Made by a program: the position numbers and the translations under genes. From Pseudoduganella ginsengisoli (GTDB taxonomy: Bacteria > Pseudomonadota > Gammaproteobacteria > Burkholderiales > Burkholderiaceae_D), in contig NZ_WNLA01000025.1 in the NCBI RefSeq assembly GCF_009720865.1, positions 1-64,000 on the forward strand: 64,000 bases of DNA, read 5' to 3'. Numbering within the stretch: position 1 is the first letter of the stretch; the number at the start of each line of letters is the position of its first letter. Below, one piece after another: positions 1 to 10,311 of this stretch. The notes beneath the pieces were generated by a model that did no database searches, was not told the origin of the DNA, and worked only from the letters and a program-made list of their open reading frames with translations.

Positions 1-2
1 GC

Positions 3-3000
3 AGCGATGGCGGCGCCAATGCGGCGACCAATGCGCTGGCAAACCTGATTACCAAGGCGGAAGACAAGGTTGACCTGGGCTCGTCCGACACGGCGAAACA
101 GATCGTCAAGGGCGCGGCGGAAACGGCGGGCGCCGATCAAACCAAGCTGGCGCAGGTGGACAAGCTGGCCACGGATGCCGGCAAGGCCATTGCCAACCTG
201 AACCAGGCAATCAATGCGGCCAGCAGCAAAGACGGCGCCGATGCCAAGTCGCTGCTGACGGAAATCGCCAAGGTGCAGGTGGTGGCGGAAACGGTGGAAA
301 AGCAGCTGGAGACGGGGGCCAAGGGGGGCGACGTGTCGGCCACGGTGGGCACGACCACGGGCTCCACGCTGAACCAGGCGATTAATGATGCGGCCGGGCA
401 GGTGGGGAATATTATTCCGACCGCAGCACCGACGGTAGCGCCGACGGATGCACCGACCACCGCACCGACCGATGCGCCAACGGCTGCGCCGACGGTGGCC
501 CCAACCGTCGCTCCAACTGTTGCACCCACCGTGGCGCCAACTGTTGCGCCTACGGTTGCTCCAACCATTGCCCCAACGGTGGCGCCTACGGCAGCGCCAA
601 CTGTCGCGCCGACGGTAGCCCCGACGGCCGCACCAACTGTTGCGCCGACCCAGGCGCCGACTGAAGCGCCGACGCAGGCACCAACGCAGGCACCAACGCT
701 GGCGCCAACCGAAGCACCGACCCTGGCTCCAACTGTAGCGCCAACACAGGCCCCGACGGTAGCACCGACCGTCGCGCCAACGGAAGCACCGAAAACCCTG
801 ATCGTGTCGGTGGACGCCAATAAAGTGCTGACCTTCAGCGGCACGGCTACCGGCGAGATTGGAATAACACTACTAGGTGGAAATGTAGCCAGTTTTACGC
901 GTGGCGGGATAACGGCAGCATTGAAGCCGGATTTGCAAAGTGTTGCAAAAATTTCTGTTGGTACAGGCCAAGTATTGACGGGTGATCGGAGTTTGTTGCT
1001 TGGAAAAATAGTTGATGGTCCCGGCACCACTGTAGTAACTGGCACCGACATTTACAGTAATTTTTCGCGTATTAAGACGGCCAGTGTAGTAGCTGTCGTT
1101 GATCGGGAATTTGATATCAGGTACGTCGCACGGGAAGCATTCAGTGCTGTCACAGAATTCAGGGTGCAGGCCAACGGCTCGTTGTTTCTGACAGCTGCCC
1201 AAGCGACCCATGCAAAGGTCACAGGAACAGGCAATTTGTATATTTCGGGAAATGACGAATCCAATATCATAGATGCGGCATTTGCAGGCAAGACCACTAT
1301 CGTACCGGGGGCAGGAGCCGATCGGATCGTGCTAGGCGACGGCGCCGAGACTATCGCGCTGTCTTTTGGACGGCCAACTGAACTCTATTCTTACGACAAT
1401 GCCTTTAGCTCCTTATGCCTTATGTCAGACAAGGCATTGTCGGCTGGCGACACGATTACGTTCTGGTATCAGGACCATGCCTATACCGCAACTGTGACGG
1501 GGGGGCTGAATAAGTTGCAAGATGATATAGATGCAGCCGTTTCCGGCAAGACTGTATTGGGCAAGGGAAAAATTGTTGTCGCAGGCGAAATGGATGGCAT
1601 CAGGCTGATGACGACCAATCCCGGCGACCGCTTGGGATCTGCCACGTTCGCAGATAATGATGAAGATGGTGCAATACAGGCTTCTGATTCCAGCGCGCTG
1701 CAATACGATACGGTCCGGGGATTCCAGGCTGGCAAGGATAAGATATTGCTGTCATCACTTGGTGGGGCGGCGATCGCACCCACGTCGCTGACACGTTTTG
1801 CCGACGTGAGCGGTAGTGACGTACAAACACCGCAGCAATTGACAGACCGTGTGCTGCATTCTGCCAGTTTCCAGGCGTTGGCACCTAATCAGGCGGGCCT
1901 GATCACCGTGACGGATGGCGCTTATGCTGGTGTGTACTTATATATCCATCGTCCTGGCACTGGCAACTTCGATGCGTCCCGCGACTTATTCATCAAACTG
2001 GAAGCCTCCTCTCATGTTGGCGAGACCGGAGTCCTCAACGTGGCGGACTATTTTGACGTTCGTCCGGATACCAGCGCTCCACAGATCTATTGGCGCAGTG
2101 TGGGAATACAAGAGGATCAACATACGTTGAGTATTGCCGGATTCGGACTGTCTAGCGTACTTAATGCTGATGAAGATCCGCAGCAAGACATCAAGCATTT
2201 GATCGACTGGGCCAAGCTTGCCTTAAACTTCAGAAGTAATAACGGTTCTGTTACGAAGGTCCAGTTTACCTCTGCCGATGTCGAAAGTGCACACATTGTT
2301 TCGGGAGGCTCTTCGCCTGCGGATAGGTTATTGGTCGTGCTGACGCCTGCAAAAATTGTATCGCTGAAGGCAACACCGGGTTACGGCCAGCATGGAACGG
2401 CTGCGGATACTGTTTCGATCGATACCGGATTTATTCGAGACTCAGCAGGCAATGCGAGTCTGGATAGTGCGTACGAAACTATTTTTATCAATGCTGGTGC
2501 GTCAGCCTACATTGGTGACAACACTTTGCTGGCACCCAAGACGCAGGCTGATTCCTTGCTTGTGTTGGGCAGTAACATGACTGCGGCGAATGTGACCATC
2601 GATTGCGTTGATGTTGGCAGTGATATGGTGCTCAGTCGTATTCCGAAGGGGCACACCGTCACGTTATCCAATGCCGATCACATTGCGACGTTGGTTATGT
2701 CCGAGAGCGAAGGCAATATTGCCGTTGAAAGCGCAAGTATTGAAACCTTTTACGCCGGCGAGGGGAATGACCGGCTGACCTCCACATCGTCTGGCCCGGT
2801 GCGATTCTATCCGGGGGGCGGTGCAGATGTCCTCACTGGTGGGACAGGGATGAATCGCTACATTTTCAAGAGCGATGATTTCACGGCCAACGACGCTGAA
2901 AGTTTGTTGGCCATGAGCGATACCATTACCAATTGGAGTAAGGGTAAAAGCAATATCGAGTTTACCCGCGGTAACTTGTCGGTGACAGCTCATAACATGG

Positions 3001-6000
3001 TTGCTGTCCCAGGTAAGGCATCAGTTTCGGCACAGGGACTGGCGGGGTTCGATATCTCGGACAACACTCTGGTAAGGAAACTGCTGGCAGTCGCGGCTGC
3101 GGTAGACATGGATCGGACTGGAACGGCTGTTATATTCAACCATGGTGGTCATGCATATATTTATGTCGTGAATGGAATCCGGGCCGGGGTCGAGTCTGGT
3201 GATGGACTGGTGCGGTTGGAGAATCTTTCGGCTGCGGGGTTGCAAATCACGGCGGGTAATATCACGGGTGTGATTCCAGCGGAGCGCCCTGCGCCGGAAG
3301 TGACTATTTCGGCGCTTTCTTATGACGAGACCGGGCGTGAACTGATTGTGCGTGGCAGTGGGTTCGATACTATCCTGGGGCCAAAGGAAGCAGCTTCGAC
3401 CGACATCAAGGCATATCTGGACTGGAATAAGCTGGTTTGGGATATCAATGGTGATGGCAAGCTCTCGCCCGACGTCCAGTTTGCGGTAAGCGACATCGAA
3501 AGCGTTCGAGTAGTTAGCGGAGCGCTTAGTATCATCCTGACACCAGCCAAGCATGCCGAACTGCTAGGCACTGCTGGCTATGGCAGTGCTGGTGGCGCGA
3601 GCGACCATGCCAGCCTATCTGCTGGCTTCATCCGGAACAGCGAAGGAAAAGCTGCCACGACAGATGTCTTGGCGGCCAGCATCTTGTTAACTACGGGAAT
3701 GCTGAAAGCGGTTGAGGGACAGTCTGTTAAGTCTACTTCCAATGCGGACTTCGTAATGGTAAAGGGGATGGTTGGGCAAGGAGCACAGGCCACAGTTGAC
3801 TTTACGGGCGTCACAAGTGAAGCGATGGCACTGGCGACGGAGGGAACTGGCACAGTCAAACTCGCTAACATTCATTACAGCATTAATCTAAGAACGCTGT
3901 CGGCAGCCAACAGTTTTATTGTCAGCAGTGATAGTTTGAGGTTTATTCAAACCGGCGATGGCAGTGATCAACTGATCAGTACTGGAGATGGTGCTGTTTT
4001 CGATGCAGGTGGTGGCCCTGACCTCCTCACTGGCGGGAGTAAACAAAACACCTTCCAGTTTGCGTCGGCAAACTTCAAGGCGGACAGTGCGCAGGCGTTA
4101 TTAAAAGCCGCAGATACCATTACCAATTGGGAAAACGGCGCAGATAACAAAATCAATTTCGGAGTGAAATTAAGCATTACTTCGCATAGTGAAAATGTCC
4201 GCCCAGGTTCAGCATCGATTTCCCCGCAGGGATTGGCGACGTTCGATGTGGCTGACAGCTCGTTGGAGTCCAAACTGAATGCGGTCGTTTCGGCTGTTGG
4301 TGCGGATGCAGTTGGCACTGCGGTGGCGTTTAATCATGGGGCCGATGCGTTCTTGTTCATTGTCGGGAACGCGAATGCAGGCGTGCAGAACGGCGATGGG
4401 CTTATCCGATTAAACGGTGTAACCGCCAAGGAAGTAGTGATCAAGAATGGAGTCATTACCGACTTCAACCGGATCTCAGACATGACCGCGCCAATATCGA
4501 CGATCAAATTCCTTAGCTTCCACGAGGAATCATCGTCCTTCTACCTGGGCGGAACGGGGTTTGACTCTATCTTGAGCAAAGGCGATGATGATACGACAGA
4601 CATTAAATCCTACTTCGACTGGAGCAAAATCCGCTGGGATATCAATGGCGATGGCAGTGCCACTGCCGACATCGGATTTACGCAGAGTGACATCCAATCC
4701 GTACAGGTGGCGGCCGCCGACTCTCTTCGCGTGGTGCTGACGCCGGCGAAAGCCGCAGAGATTGTTGCTGCATCTGGCTATGGAAAGTTTCAGTCGCCGA
4801 ATGATAAGTTGGAAGTCTCCACTGGGTTTATCCGCGATGAGGCGGGCAACCCCGCCGTCACCGATGGCGTAGCCGGCGGTAGTGTGTATGCCGATCTGCA
4901 ATTGCAATTGAAGCCCGGCGCCCAACTGGCCCCGGTGACCAGGGCCGACAGTTTGTCGCTGACAGGCTATCAGGTGAATCCCGATGGCGTGGTAATTGAT
5001 TGCGCTGATGTGCGCAGCAGTTTTATCAATGTCAGCAATCTGTGTACTGGCAGCACGGTCACAATAACGAACGCAGATTATTCTGCCACGTTGTACGCGG
5101 ATTCATCGGATGTACAAGGCAATCTGATCGTAACCAGCGCCGGCCTGACGGATTTCCGAACGGGGGCTGGCAATGACCAACTGGTGTCCACTGCCAAGGG
5201 CAAGACAGTAACATTCAATGGTGGCGCAGGTGCGGATGTGCTGACTGGTGGTACTGGAACGAATCTTTATCTGTTTGCGGCCGGCGGCGCTGATTTCAAC
5301 GCAGGTAATGCTGCGGACCTGCTGAAGGCAGCCGATACTATCACCAACTGGAAAGCGGCTGCTTCCAACGAAATACGCTTTGCTGGCATGAGCTTAGCCA
5401 CTGCTGCGGCGCGCTATGACAATCCTGTTGCGGGTAAAGCGGCTATAACCGCAGGCGGACTCGCGGTCTTCCATTCTGCTGACAATACTCCGGCCCTGAA
5501 ACTGGCGGCGGCTGTTGCTGCCATGGGTACTTGCCCGATCGGCACTGCCGTGGTGTTCAATGATGGTGGCAACGCGTATATCTACATTGCGGGGAATGCG
5601 ATATCGGGTGTTCAGGCCGGCGATGGATTGATCAAGCTGGCTGGAGTCAGTGCCGGTGGCCTGCTGACAACTAATGGAAAAATTACTGGAATTGCGCCTT
5701 ATGAAGCGGTAGAAACCCGAGTGACCATCGGCATGAGCGTTTTCCGGGAAGACTCGAAAACGCTGATGATCAGTGGTGAAGGCTTTGAAAAAATGCTGAA
5801 CCGGTTTGAAGACATCAGCAAAGATTTCAAGCAATTGGTAGATTGGTCCAAATTTGTCTGGGACCTTGATCGGTTTGTCCAATCCCAAGAAATCGGTTTC
5901 GCACAAGCCGATATTGTCAGTGCGCGCCTCATCGATGGCAAGTTACAGATTGTATTGACGGATGAGAAGGTAGCGCAGCTTGTCAAGACTCCTGGTTATG

Positions 6001-9000
6001 GCGGTATGTTCTCTCGTTCAAATGGGGTTCGTATAGACGATGGTTTTATCAAGGTAGCTGCATCGGGTAATGTTGATTTCTTTACGCCACATGGATTCGT
6101 ACAAACTCAGCACTTCGCTGACTTGGCGAATGGTGTACAGTCGGCACCTGCCTCTATGGCAGATACTTTGTTGCTTTCTGCCGCAAAGGTTGGTTCCAGC
6201 GGTGCAGACGTTGATTTCGCTGGCGCACGGTGCCTCAGGATTGAGTTGACTGAGCTTGCCGCAGGTACGACGCTAACCCTCAGCAATATTGACCGGGCAT
6301 CAACGGTCTATGCCCCTACGGTCCTCGGCAATCTGAATATCAGCAGCGCGACTGCGCACACTATGGTCACTGGTGCGGGGAGTGACCATCTCGTATGGAA
6401 AGGCAGCAGTTCAGTTTGGTTTACACCTGGCGCCGGCGCCGACGTATTGACTGGTGGTAACGGTTATAACAACTATATCTTTTCTTTCGATGACTATCGC
6501 GCTAATGACGTTGCCAGTTTATTAGCTGGTGCGGACACAATTACCAACTGGAATGAAAAAGGGGCAGGCAACGCTCTAGCCATAAATTATAAGGATCTGA
6601 CGATCACGGCCCATGATGGAATTCAGGTAGGAAAAGCTTCCGTTTCAAAACAAGGCTTGGCGAGCTTTGCTGATGCTGACAATACCTTAATCCTGAAACT
6701 GCAAGCAGTGGTTGTGGCTACCGATGGTGATCCGGTTGGCAGTGCTGTGATATTTAATGATGGCACTGATGCATATCTGTATGTGGTGGGCAACGAAGGG
6801 GCTGGAGTGCGGAAAGGTGATGTGCTGGTTCGCTTCAATAATGTGACGGCTACACAGTTAAGGCTTGAGAATGGTTACGTTACTGAATTGAACGCAAACT
6901 ATCCTGGGCCGGTGTTGGACACTGCGACGATCGCTGGCGATACTCTGGTGCTGAAGTACAAAGCGAATTTAAGCGCCGAATATTTGCCTGGCATTGGTCA
7001 GTTTGAAATCAAAGTAGATGGCGTAACGCTTGCCGCCAATGGTTCAGCCTATACCGTCGCAGGTGTTAAAGAGAATACTGGTGCAAACAGTCTGGTACTT
7101 AAGCTTGCCACGCCTGTCAAGTTGGGACAGACCGTTACTGTCGCATATACGGATTTGACCGCCAGGGATGACCTCTATGGAATCCAGGATCCATATGGGA
7201 ACGATGCAGCCAGTGCGGCTATACCGGTTACCAATATAACGTCAGCATATGTCATCGCTGGAGATACGGCGACTGCGATTGCCGGGGGCGTTTTGAATTT
7301 GAGCGACGCTTCCAATCTTGCGGGTGTCCATTCATTGGTGCTGAGTGCGGAAGGAAACCAGGTGGCGATGTCTGCGCGGCAGCATGCGGTCTTGAGTACA
7401 GTGACGGCTCCTGCTACAAAGGATACTTTCATCATCAGGGACGCTTTTGCAGGCACTGGACAGGCAGCAGTTGAGTCATATGAGCTGCGCGATGTCGCTA
7501 CATTCAAGTTGGGTAGCGCCCGACAAAATGTCGCAATGGCCAGTGGCCCCAATCTACTGGATGTAGGGGCATATCAAGTTACTGGAACGCTTGCTGCCGC
7601 AGGTAATGGCAGTACCATGGTTGTCCACGATGGCGCGGACATATCGGCCGCAACGATCAGCGGTTTCAGCAAGCTGGTATTTGACCCGGCGGGCAGCGAT
7701 GGTGCGATCCAGGTGACGATGACCGGCAATCAGCATAATCAGCTTATTGGTGGCGTGTCTGCGAATGCAGCGAACGTGAAGACGATCACGTTAGCCTCGT
7801 ATTTTAATGGCACTGGCTTTGCACAAATTGAAAATTACAAGCTGGGCGACGGACGGAATTTCTTTGCATTGGGCGCGGCATCGCAAAATGTCACGGGTGG
7901 GCCAGGAGAAGACCACGTCTCAGTTAATGACTACACTGTAACCGGGACGCTGGATGGTGGAGACGGGATTGATTGGTTTTTTGCATATGGCGATATTTCT
8001 AAGGCAACAATTAAGAATTTCGAACACGCTACCGTGCAGGGCACGGTTCGGATGAGCATTGCCCAGAACGACGGTTTTGGGCGCCTGTGGATGGACTCTG
8101 GCGCCGAAGTCGTGTTTACTGATGCCGGTGCAGTGAAACTTAGCCTCTTGAATGATGGTGGCCAATTCCAGTTGGCGGATGGCAAGAATGAAATGATGCT
8201 TCCGAACCTGAAGGTCACAGTCATTGGGGGGAGTGGTGACGATAGTTTTGTAGGCAAAGGTGGCGCTATACGTGGAAAATATGATGGCGGTGCTGGTATG
8301 AATACACTGTCGTTATCCGGAGAAACGGACATCTCGGCCGCACAGTTCAGCAATATCAGCAAATTGGAGTTGTCCCCTGCTACCAAAGTGACTATGACGG
8401 CTTTACAGAATAATCAGCTTGTAACCGTATGGCAAACGGATGGAGCACAGAAAATTGAACTAACCGGCACAGGAGGAATTGGCCGCGCTGGCATTGAAGA
8501 ATATGATTTAAAAGCGGACTTTTTTAGTAGTAACCCAATTACTTTTACTGCGGCAAACAGTGGGCAGATCGTCAGGGGTAGCGACAACGATGACACAATT
8601 ACGGGCGGAATGGGCGCAGACGTCTTATATGGTGGCCGTGGCAACAACATCCTGAATGGCGGGGCTGGCGACGACACGCTGGTAACTTCCAGGCGAGGAG
8701 CAGATCAGCTAACAGGCGGTGCCGGCAGTGATACTTTTAACGTGAAAGCAAATACGTACCCCGCGAGCGTCGTTACTATCTCGGACTTCCACAGAGGGAA
8801 TACGGTTGGCGTCGCTGACAAATTTGGCGATATCAAGGCTTCGCAAATCATCGCTGCCGTCGACCAGAGCAGCACAGACAGCATTACTTACGCAGAAAAT
8901 GCAGTACTGCAAGTGGTTGATCATAGTGGCAACCTCGATGCTGCGGGCGTGATAAAACTGTTTGGCGCGGATCGGCCATTTGCAGCCAATTTCGCTCCCA

Positions 9001-9179
9001 ATGCATATTTCCGCAACGTTACGCTGATTAGTGCGAACGAAACTGGTAATGCACAGGTTTGGGCTGTTAAGGTAAGTAATTACCTCTTCGCGGGTGATGT
9101 AGAGTTAATTGCAACATTGACTGGTGTGAATGACTTAGCGAAGACATCCTTTGATATGTTCAATTTCACAGCGGTCTAA
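3..9179 (+). CDS. Giant RTX/adhesin-like surface protein, 5' end outside window
   Basis: The reading frame is open from the first bases of the window, so the true start lies upstream; more than 3,050 residues are visible. In order there is an Ala/Lys-rich helical region, a stalk of about 30 xAPT tetrapeptides (417-791), a region lower in G+C, four repeats of about 400 residues (2085-6905), a SWM/cadherin-like beta domain (about 6910-7230), further repeats with ITG/LxG character, and RTX nonapeptides near the C-terminus (8574-8745). Single GGxGADVLTGG motifs recur in every module. RTX motifs close to a C-terminus with no hydrophobic anchor are typical of type I secreted adhesins. No secretion genes are adjacent on the right; they may lie to the left. 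The role in adhesion or biofilm is inferred. A hairpin with a T-run follows the stop. Confidence 0.85.
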   Translation, partial: SDGGANAATNALANLITKAEDKVDLGSSDTAKQIVKGAAETAGADQTKLAQVDKLATDAGKAIANLNQAINAASSKDGADAKSLLTEIAKVQVVAETVEKQLETGAKGGDVSATVGTTTGSTLNQAINDAAGQVGNIIPTAAPTVAPTDAPTTAPTDAPTAAPTVAPTVAPTVAPTVAPTVAPTVAPTIAPTVAPTAAPTVAPTVAPTAAPTVAPTQAPTEAPTQAPTQAPTLAPTEAPTLAPTVAPTQAPTVAPTVAPTEAPKTLIVSVDANKVLTFSGTATGEIGITLLGGNVASFTRGGITAALKPDLQSVAKISVGTGQVLTGDRSLLLGKIVDGPGTTVVTGTDIYSNFSRIKTASVVAVVDREFDIRYVAREAFSAVTEFRVQANGSLFLTAAQATHAKVTGTGNLYISGNDESNIIDAAFAGKTTIVPGAGADRIVLGDGAETIALSFGRPTELYSYDNAFSSLCLMSDKALSAGDTITFWYQDHAYTATVTGGLNKLQDDIDAAVSGKTVLGKGKIVVAGEMDGIRLMTTNPGDRLGSATFADNDEDGAIQASDSSALQYDTVRGFQAGKDKILLSSLGGAAIAPTSLTRFADVSGSDVQTPQQLTDRVLHSASFQALAPNQAGLITVTDGAYAGVYLYIHRPGTGNFDASRDLFIKLEASSHVGETGVLNVADYFDVRPDTSAPQIYWRSVGIQEDQHTLSIAGFGLSSVLNADEDPQQDIKHLIDWAKLALNFRSNNGSVTKVQFTSADVESAHIVSGGSSPADRLLVVLTPAKIVSLKATPGYGQHGTAADTVSIDTGFIRDSAGNASLDSAYETIFINAGASAYIGDNTLLAPKTQADSLLVLGSNMTAANVTIDCVDVGSDMVLSRIPKGHTVTLSNADHIATLVMSESEGNIAVESASIETFYAGEGNDRLTSTSSGPVRFYPGGGADVLTGGTGMNRYIFKSDDFTANDAESLLAMSDTITNWSKGKSNIEFTRGNLSVTAHNMVAVPGKASVSAQGLAGFDISDNTLVRKLLAVAAAVDMDRTGTAVIFNHGGHAYIYVVNGIRAGVESGDGLVRLENLSAAGLQITAGNITGVIPAERPAPEVTISALSYDETGRELIVRGSGFDTILGPKEAASTDIKAYLDWNKLVWDINGDGKLSPDVQFAVSDIESVRVVSGALSIILTPAKHAELLGTAGYGSAGGASDHASLSAGFIRNSEGKAATTDVLAASILLTTGMLKAVEGQSVKSTSNADFVMVKGMVGQGAQATVDFTGVTSEAMALATEGTGTVKLANIHYSINLRTLSAANSFIVSSDSLRFIQTGDGSDQLISTGDGAVFDAGGGPDLLTGGSKQNTFQFASANFKADSAQALLKAADTITNWENGADNKINFGVKLSITSHSENVRPGSASISPQGLATFDVADSSLESKLNAVVSAVGADAVGTAVAFNHGADAFLFIVGNANAGVQNGDGLIRLNGVTAKEVVIKNGVITDFNRISDMTAPISTIKFLSFHEESSSFYLGGTGFDSILSKGDDDTTDIKSYFDWSKIRWDINGDGSATADIGFTQSDIQSVQVAAADSLRVVLTPAKAAEIVAASGYGKFQSPNDKLEVSTGFIRDEAGNPAVTDGVAGGSVYADLQLQLKPGAQLAPVTRADSLSLTGYQVNPDGVVIDCADVRSSFINVSNLCTGSTVTITNADYSATLYADSSDVQGNLIVTSAGLTDFRTGAGNDQLVSTAKGKTVTFNGGAGADVLTGGTGTNLYLFAAGGADFNAGNAADLLKAADTITNWKAAASNEIRFAGMSLATAAARYDNPVAGKAAITAGGLAVFHSADNTPALKLAAAVAAMGTCPIGTAVVFNDGGNAYIYIAGNAISGVQAGDGLIKLAGVSAGGLLTTNGKITGIAPYEAVETRVTIGMSVFREDSKTLMISGEGFEKMLNRFEDISKDFKQLVDWSKFVWDLDRFVQSQEIGFAQADIVSARLIDGKLQIVLTDEKVAQLVKTPGYGGMFSRSNGVRIDDGFIKVAASGNVDFFTPHGFVQTQHFADLANGVQSAPASMADTLLLSAAKVGSSGADVDFAGARCLRIELTELAAGTTLTLSNIDRASTVYAPTVLGNLNISSATAHTMVTGAGSDHLVWKGSSSVWFTPGAGADVLTGGNGYNNYIFSFDDYRANDVASLLAGADTITNWNEKGAGNALAINYKDLTITAHDGIQVGKASVSKQGLASFADADNTLILKLQAVVVATDGDPVGSAVIFNDGTDAYLYVVGNEGAGVRKGDVLVRFNNVTATQLRLENGYVTELNANYPGPVLDTATIAGDTLVLKYKANLSAEYLPGIGQFEIKVDGVTLAANGSAYTVAGVKENTGANSLVLKLATPVKLGQTVTVAYTDLTARDDLYGIQDPYGNDAASAAIPVTNITSAYVIAGDTATAIAGGVLNLSDASNLAGVHSLVLSAEGNQVAMSARQHAVLSTVTAPATKDTFIIRDAFAGTGQAAVESYELRDVATFKLGSARQNVAMASGPNLLDVGAYQVTGTLAAAGNGSTMVVHDGADISAATISGFSKLVFDPAGSDGAIQVTMTGNQHNQLIGGVSANAANVKTITLASYFNGTGFAQIENYKLGDGRNFFALGAASQNVTGGPGEDHVSVNDYTVTGTLDGGDGIDWFFAYGDISKATIKNFEHATVQGTVRMSIAQNDGFGRLWMDSGAEVVFTDAGAVKLSLLNDGGQFQLADGKNEMMLPNLKVTVIGGSGDDSFVGKGGAIRGKYDGGAGMNTLSLSGETDISAAQFSNISKLELSPATKVTMTALQNNQLVTVWQTDGAQKIELTGTGGIGRAGIEEYDLKADFFSSNPITFTAANSGQIVRGSDNDDTITGGMGADVLYGGRGNNILNGGAGDDTLVTSRRGADQLTGGAGSDTFNVKANTYPASVVTISDFHRGNTVGVADKFGDIKASQIIAAVDQSSTDSITYAENAVLQVVDHSGNLDAAGVIKLFGADRPFAANFAPNAYFRNVTLISANETGNAQVWAVKVSNYLFAGDVELIATLTGVNDLAKTSFDMFNFTAV
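417..791 (+). repeat. Tetrapeptide (x-Ala-Pro-Thr) stalk repeat
   Basis: About 30 consecutive 12-base units encode V/Q/E/D/L-APT tetrapeptides within the giant protein. Synonymous codons vary between units, so the peptide pattern is kept better than the DNA. Pro/Thr-rich runs of this type usually form extended, possibly glycosylated stalks. The antisense strand shows a spurious Val-Gly-Ala repeat. Confidence 0.9.
2085..6905 (+). repeat. Four tandem ~1.2-kb modules in the adhesin gene
   Basis: Landmarks recur at about 1.2-kb spacing. A D-W-(A/N/S)-K motif lies near 2208, 3420, 4617 and 5844. An ITNW motif lies near 2925, 4120, 5340 and 6540. A GGxADVLTGG motif precedes each ITNW. Modules 2 and 3 contain a WDINGDG calcium-loop-like motif that is absent or altered in modules 1 and 4. 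Copies are clearly diverged, so this is old duplication rather than recent expansion. Confidence 0.85.
8574..8745 (+). repeat. RTX calcium-binding nonapeptide repeats
   Basis: Several GGxGxDxL/I-type repeats follow each other (GSDNDDTITGGMGADVLYGG and the next units), ending in GGAGSDTFNV. They lie about 145 residues before the C-terminus. In the family these bind calcium outside the cell and fold the C-terminal part after type I export. Confidence 0.85.
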
Positions 9180-9507
9180 ATAAGCTTGTTCGGACATTGA
9201 TGCCACGCCCGCCTTGGCAAGCTTAACCGGCAGAGTATCAGGTATATTCCAGCAGGCAATTGCTTGCTTTTTAGGTAACTCGAGTGCAGTGTCGCCGTTG
9301 CCCTGCGGCACTGCACTGCGCATTTCTGCAAAAAGATCGCATCTCCCGCACCGCAGCAATTCCACAAGTCTTTCAAATTGTAAATTGCTGACCCAACAGT
9401 TATCAGTGTTGTATCATCCCCTGCTTCCCTCTCCCGTACGGGGGCGCCGCCTGCAGGACTTGGCGTTTCTGCACTACAATACGGGATTCTGCAAAGTGAG
9501 CTAACAC
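9180..9507. other. 328-bp gene-free region between adhesin gene and mla operon
   Basis: No convincing gene is seen. It holds a terminator-like hairpin (9251-9272), an imperfect GTGCAGTG/CACTGCAC inverted repeat (9284-9316), an 8-base inverted repeat TAAGCTTG/CAAGCTTA (9181-9225) and a possible -10 hexamer TACAAT at 9475-9480, placed suitably for mlaF but without a clear -35. Confidence 0.5.
9251..9272 (+). terminator. Probable rho-independent terminator after the adhesin gene
   Basis: AGCAGG pairs with CTTGCT (one G-T wobble) around the loop CAATTG, and the stem is followed at once by five T. It lies about 70 bases after the adhesin stop codon. Confidence 0.55.
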
Positions 9508-10311
9508 GTGCCTAACCTCGTCGAAATCCGCGATTTACACTTCTCATATGGAAAGCGTGCCATTTTGAATGGCCTCCATATGGATTTCCCGCGTGGGAAA
9601 GTGGTCGCGGTGATGGGTGGTTCGGGCAGCGGGAAAACCACGGTATTGCGCCTGATCGGCGGGCAGGTTCGCCCACAGAAAGGCAGCGTGAACGTCGACG
9701 GCCAGACCGTGCACAAGCTGAAGACCGATGACTTGTACTTGTTGCGCCGCAAAATGGGCATGCTGTTCCAGCATGGCGCCTTGTTCACGGATTTGACCGT
9801 GTATGAAAACGTGGCGTTCCCCTTGCGCGAACACACGGATTTGCCGGAAGAATTGATCCGCGACCTGGTGCTGATGAAATTGCATGCAGTGGGCCTGCGC
9901 AATGCTGCGAAATTAAAACCGGGCGAAATTTCCGGCGGTATGGCGCGCCGCGTTGCGCTGGCGCGCTCGATTGCGCTGGATCCGCAACTGATTATGTATG
10001 ACGAGCCGTTTGCCGGTCTCGACCCGATCTCGATGGGCGTCACGGCCAACTTGATCCGCAACCTCAATGATGCGCTGGGCTCGACGACGATCCTCGTGTC
10101 GCACGATGTGAAGGAATCGTTCCTGATTGCTGATTACGTGTATTTCCTGTCGCAAGGCAAAATCGTGGCGCACGGTACGCCGGACGACATGATGGCGTCG
10201 TCGGACCCGTACGTAAAACAGTTCGTGCATGCGGAAAGCGATGGTCCCGTACCGTTCCACTATCCCGGCAAATCGCTGGCGGCGGACCTGGGCCTGGAGG
10301 AGCGCGCATGA
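9508..10311 (+). CDS. mlaF: Phospholipid ABC transporter ATP-binding protein MlaF
   Basis: ATPase subunit of the Mla system, which moves phospholipids between the inner membrane and the outer membrane to keep outer-membrane lipid asymmetry. The 267-residue protein has Walker A GGSGSGKTT (about residues 37-45), the signature ISGGMARR and Walker B LIMYDEPFAGLD. The start is GTG at 9508. It is the first gene of a co-directional operon and overlaps mlaE by four bases (ATGA). Length and motifs match the family. Function is by homology recognition, not search. Confidence 0.93.
   Translation: MPNLVEIRDLHFSYGKRAILNGLHMDFPRGKVVAVMGGSGSGKTTVLRLIGGQVRPQKGSVNVDGQTVHKLKTDDLYLLRRKMGMLFQHGALFTDLTVYENVAFPLREHTDLPEELIRDLVLMKLHAVGLRNAAKLKPGEISGGMARRVALARSIALDPQLIMYDEPFAGLDPISMGVTANLIRNLNDALGSTTILVSHDVKESFLIADYVYFLSQGKIVAHGTPDDMMASSDPYVKQFVHAESDGPVPFHYPGKSLAADLGLEERA

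Noticed and set aside
417..791. Possible CRISPR-like periodic repeat
   Set aside because: The period is 12 bases, without spacers, and it encodes a regular peptide.
137..1051. Long minus-strand ORF with Val-Gly-Ala repeats
   Set aside because: It is the exact antisense of the Ala-Pro-Thr stalk; the plus frame continues into a 9-kb coding sequence with RTX motifs.
9181..9225. TAAGCTTG/CAAGCTTA inverted repeat as terminator or att site
   Set aside because: Short arms with a 29-base loop and no T-run; the better hairpin is at 9251-9272.
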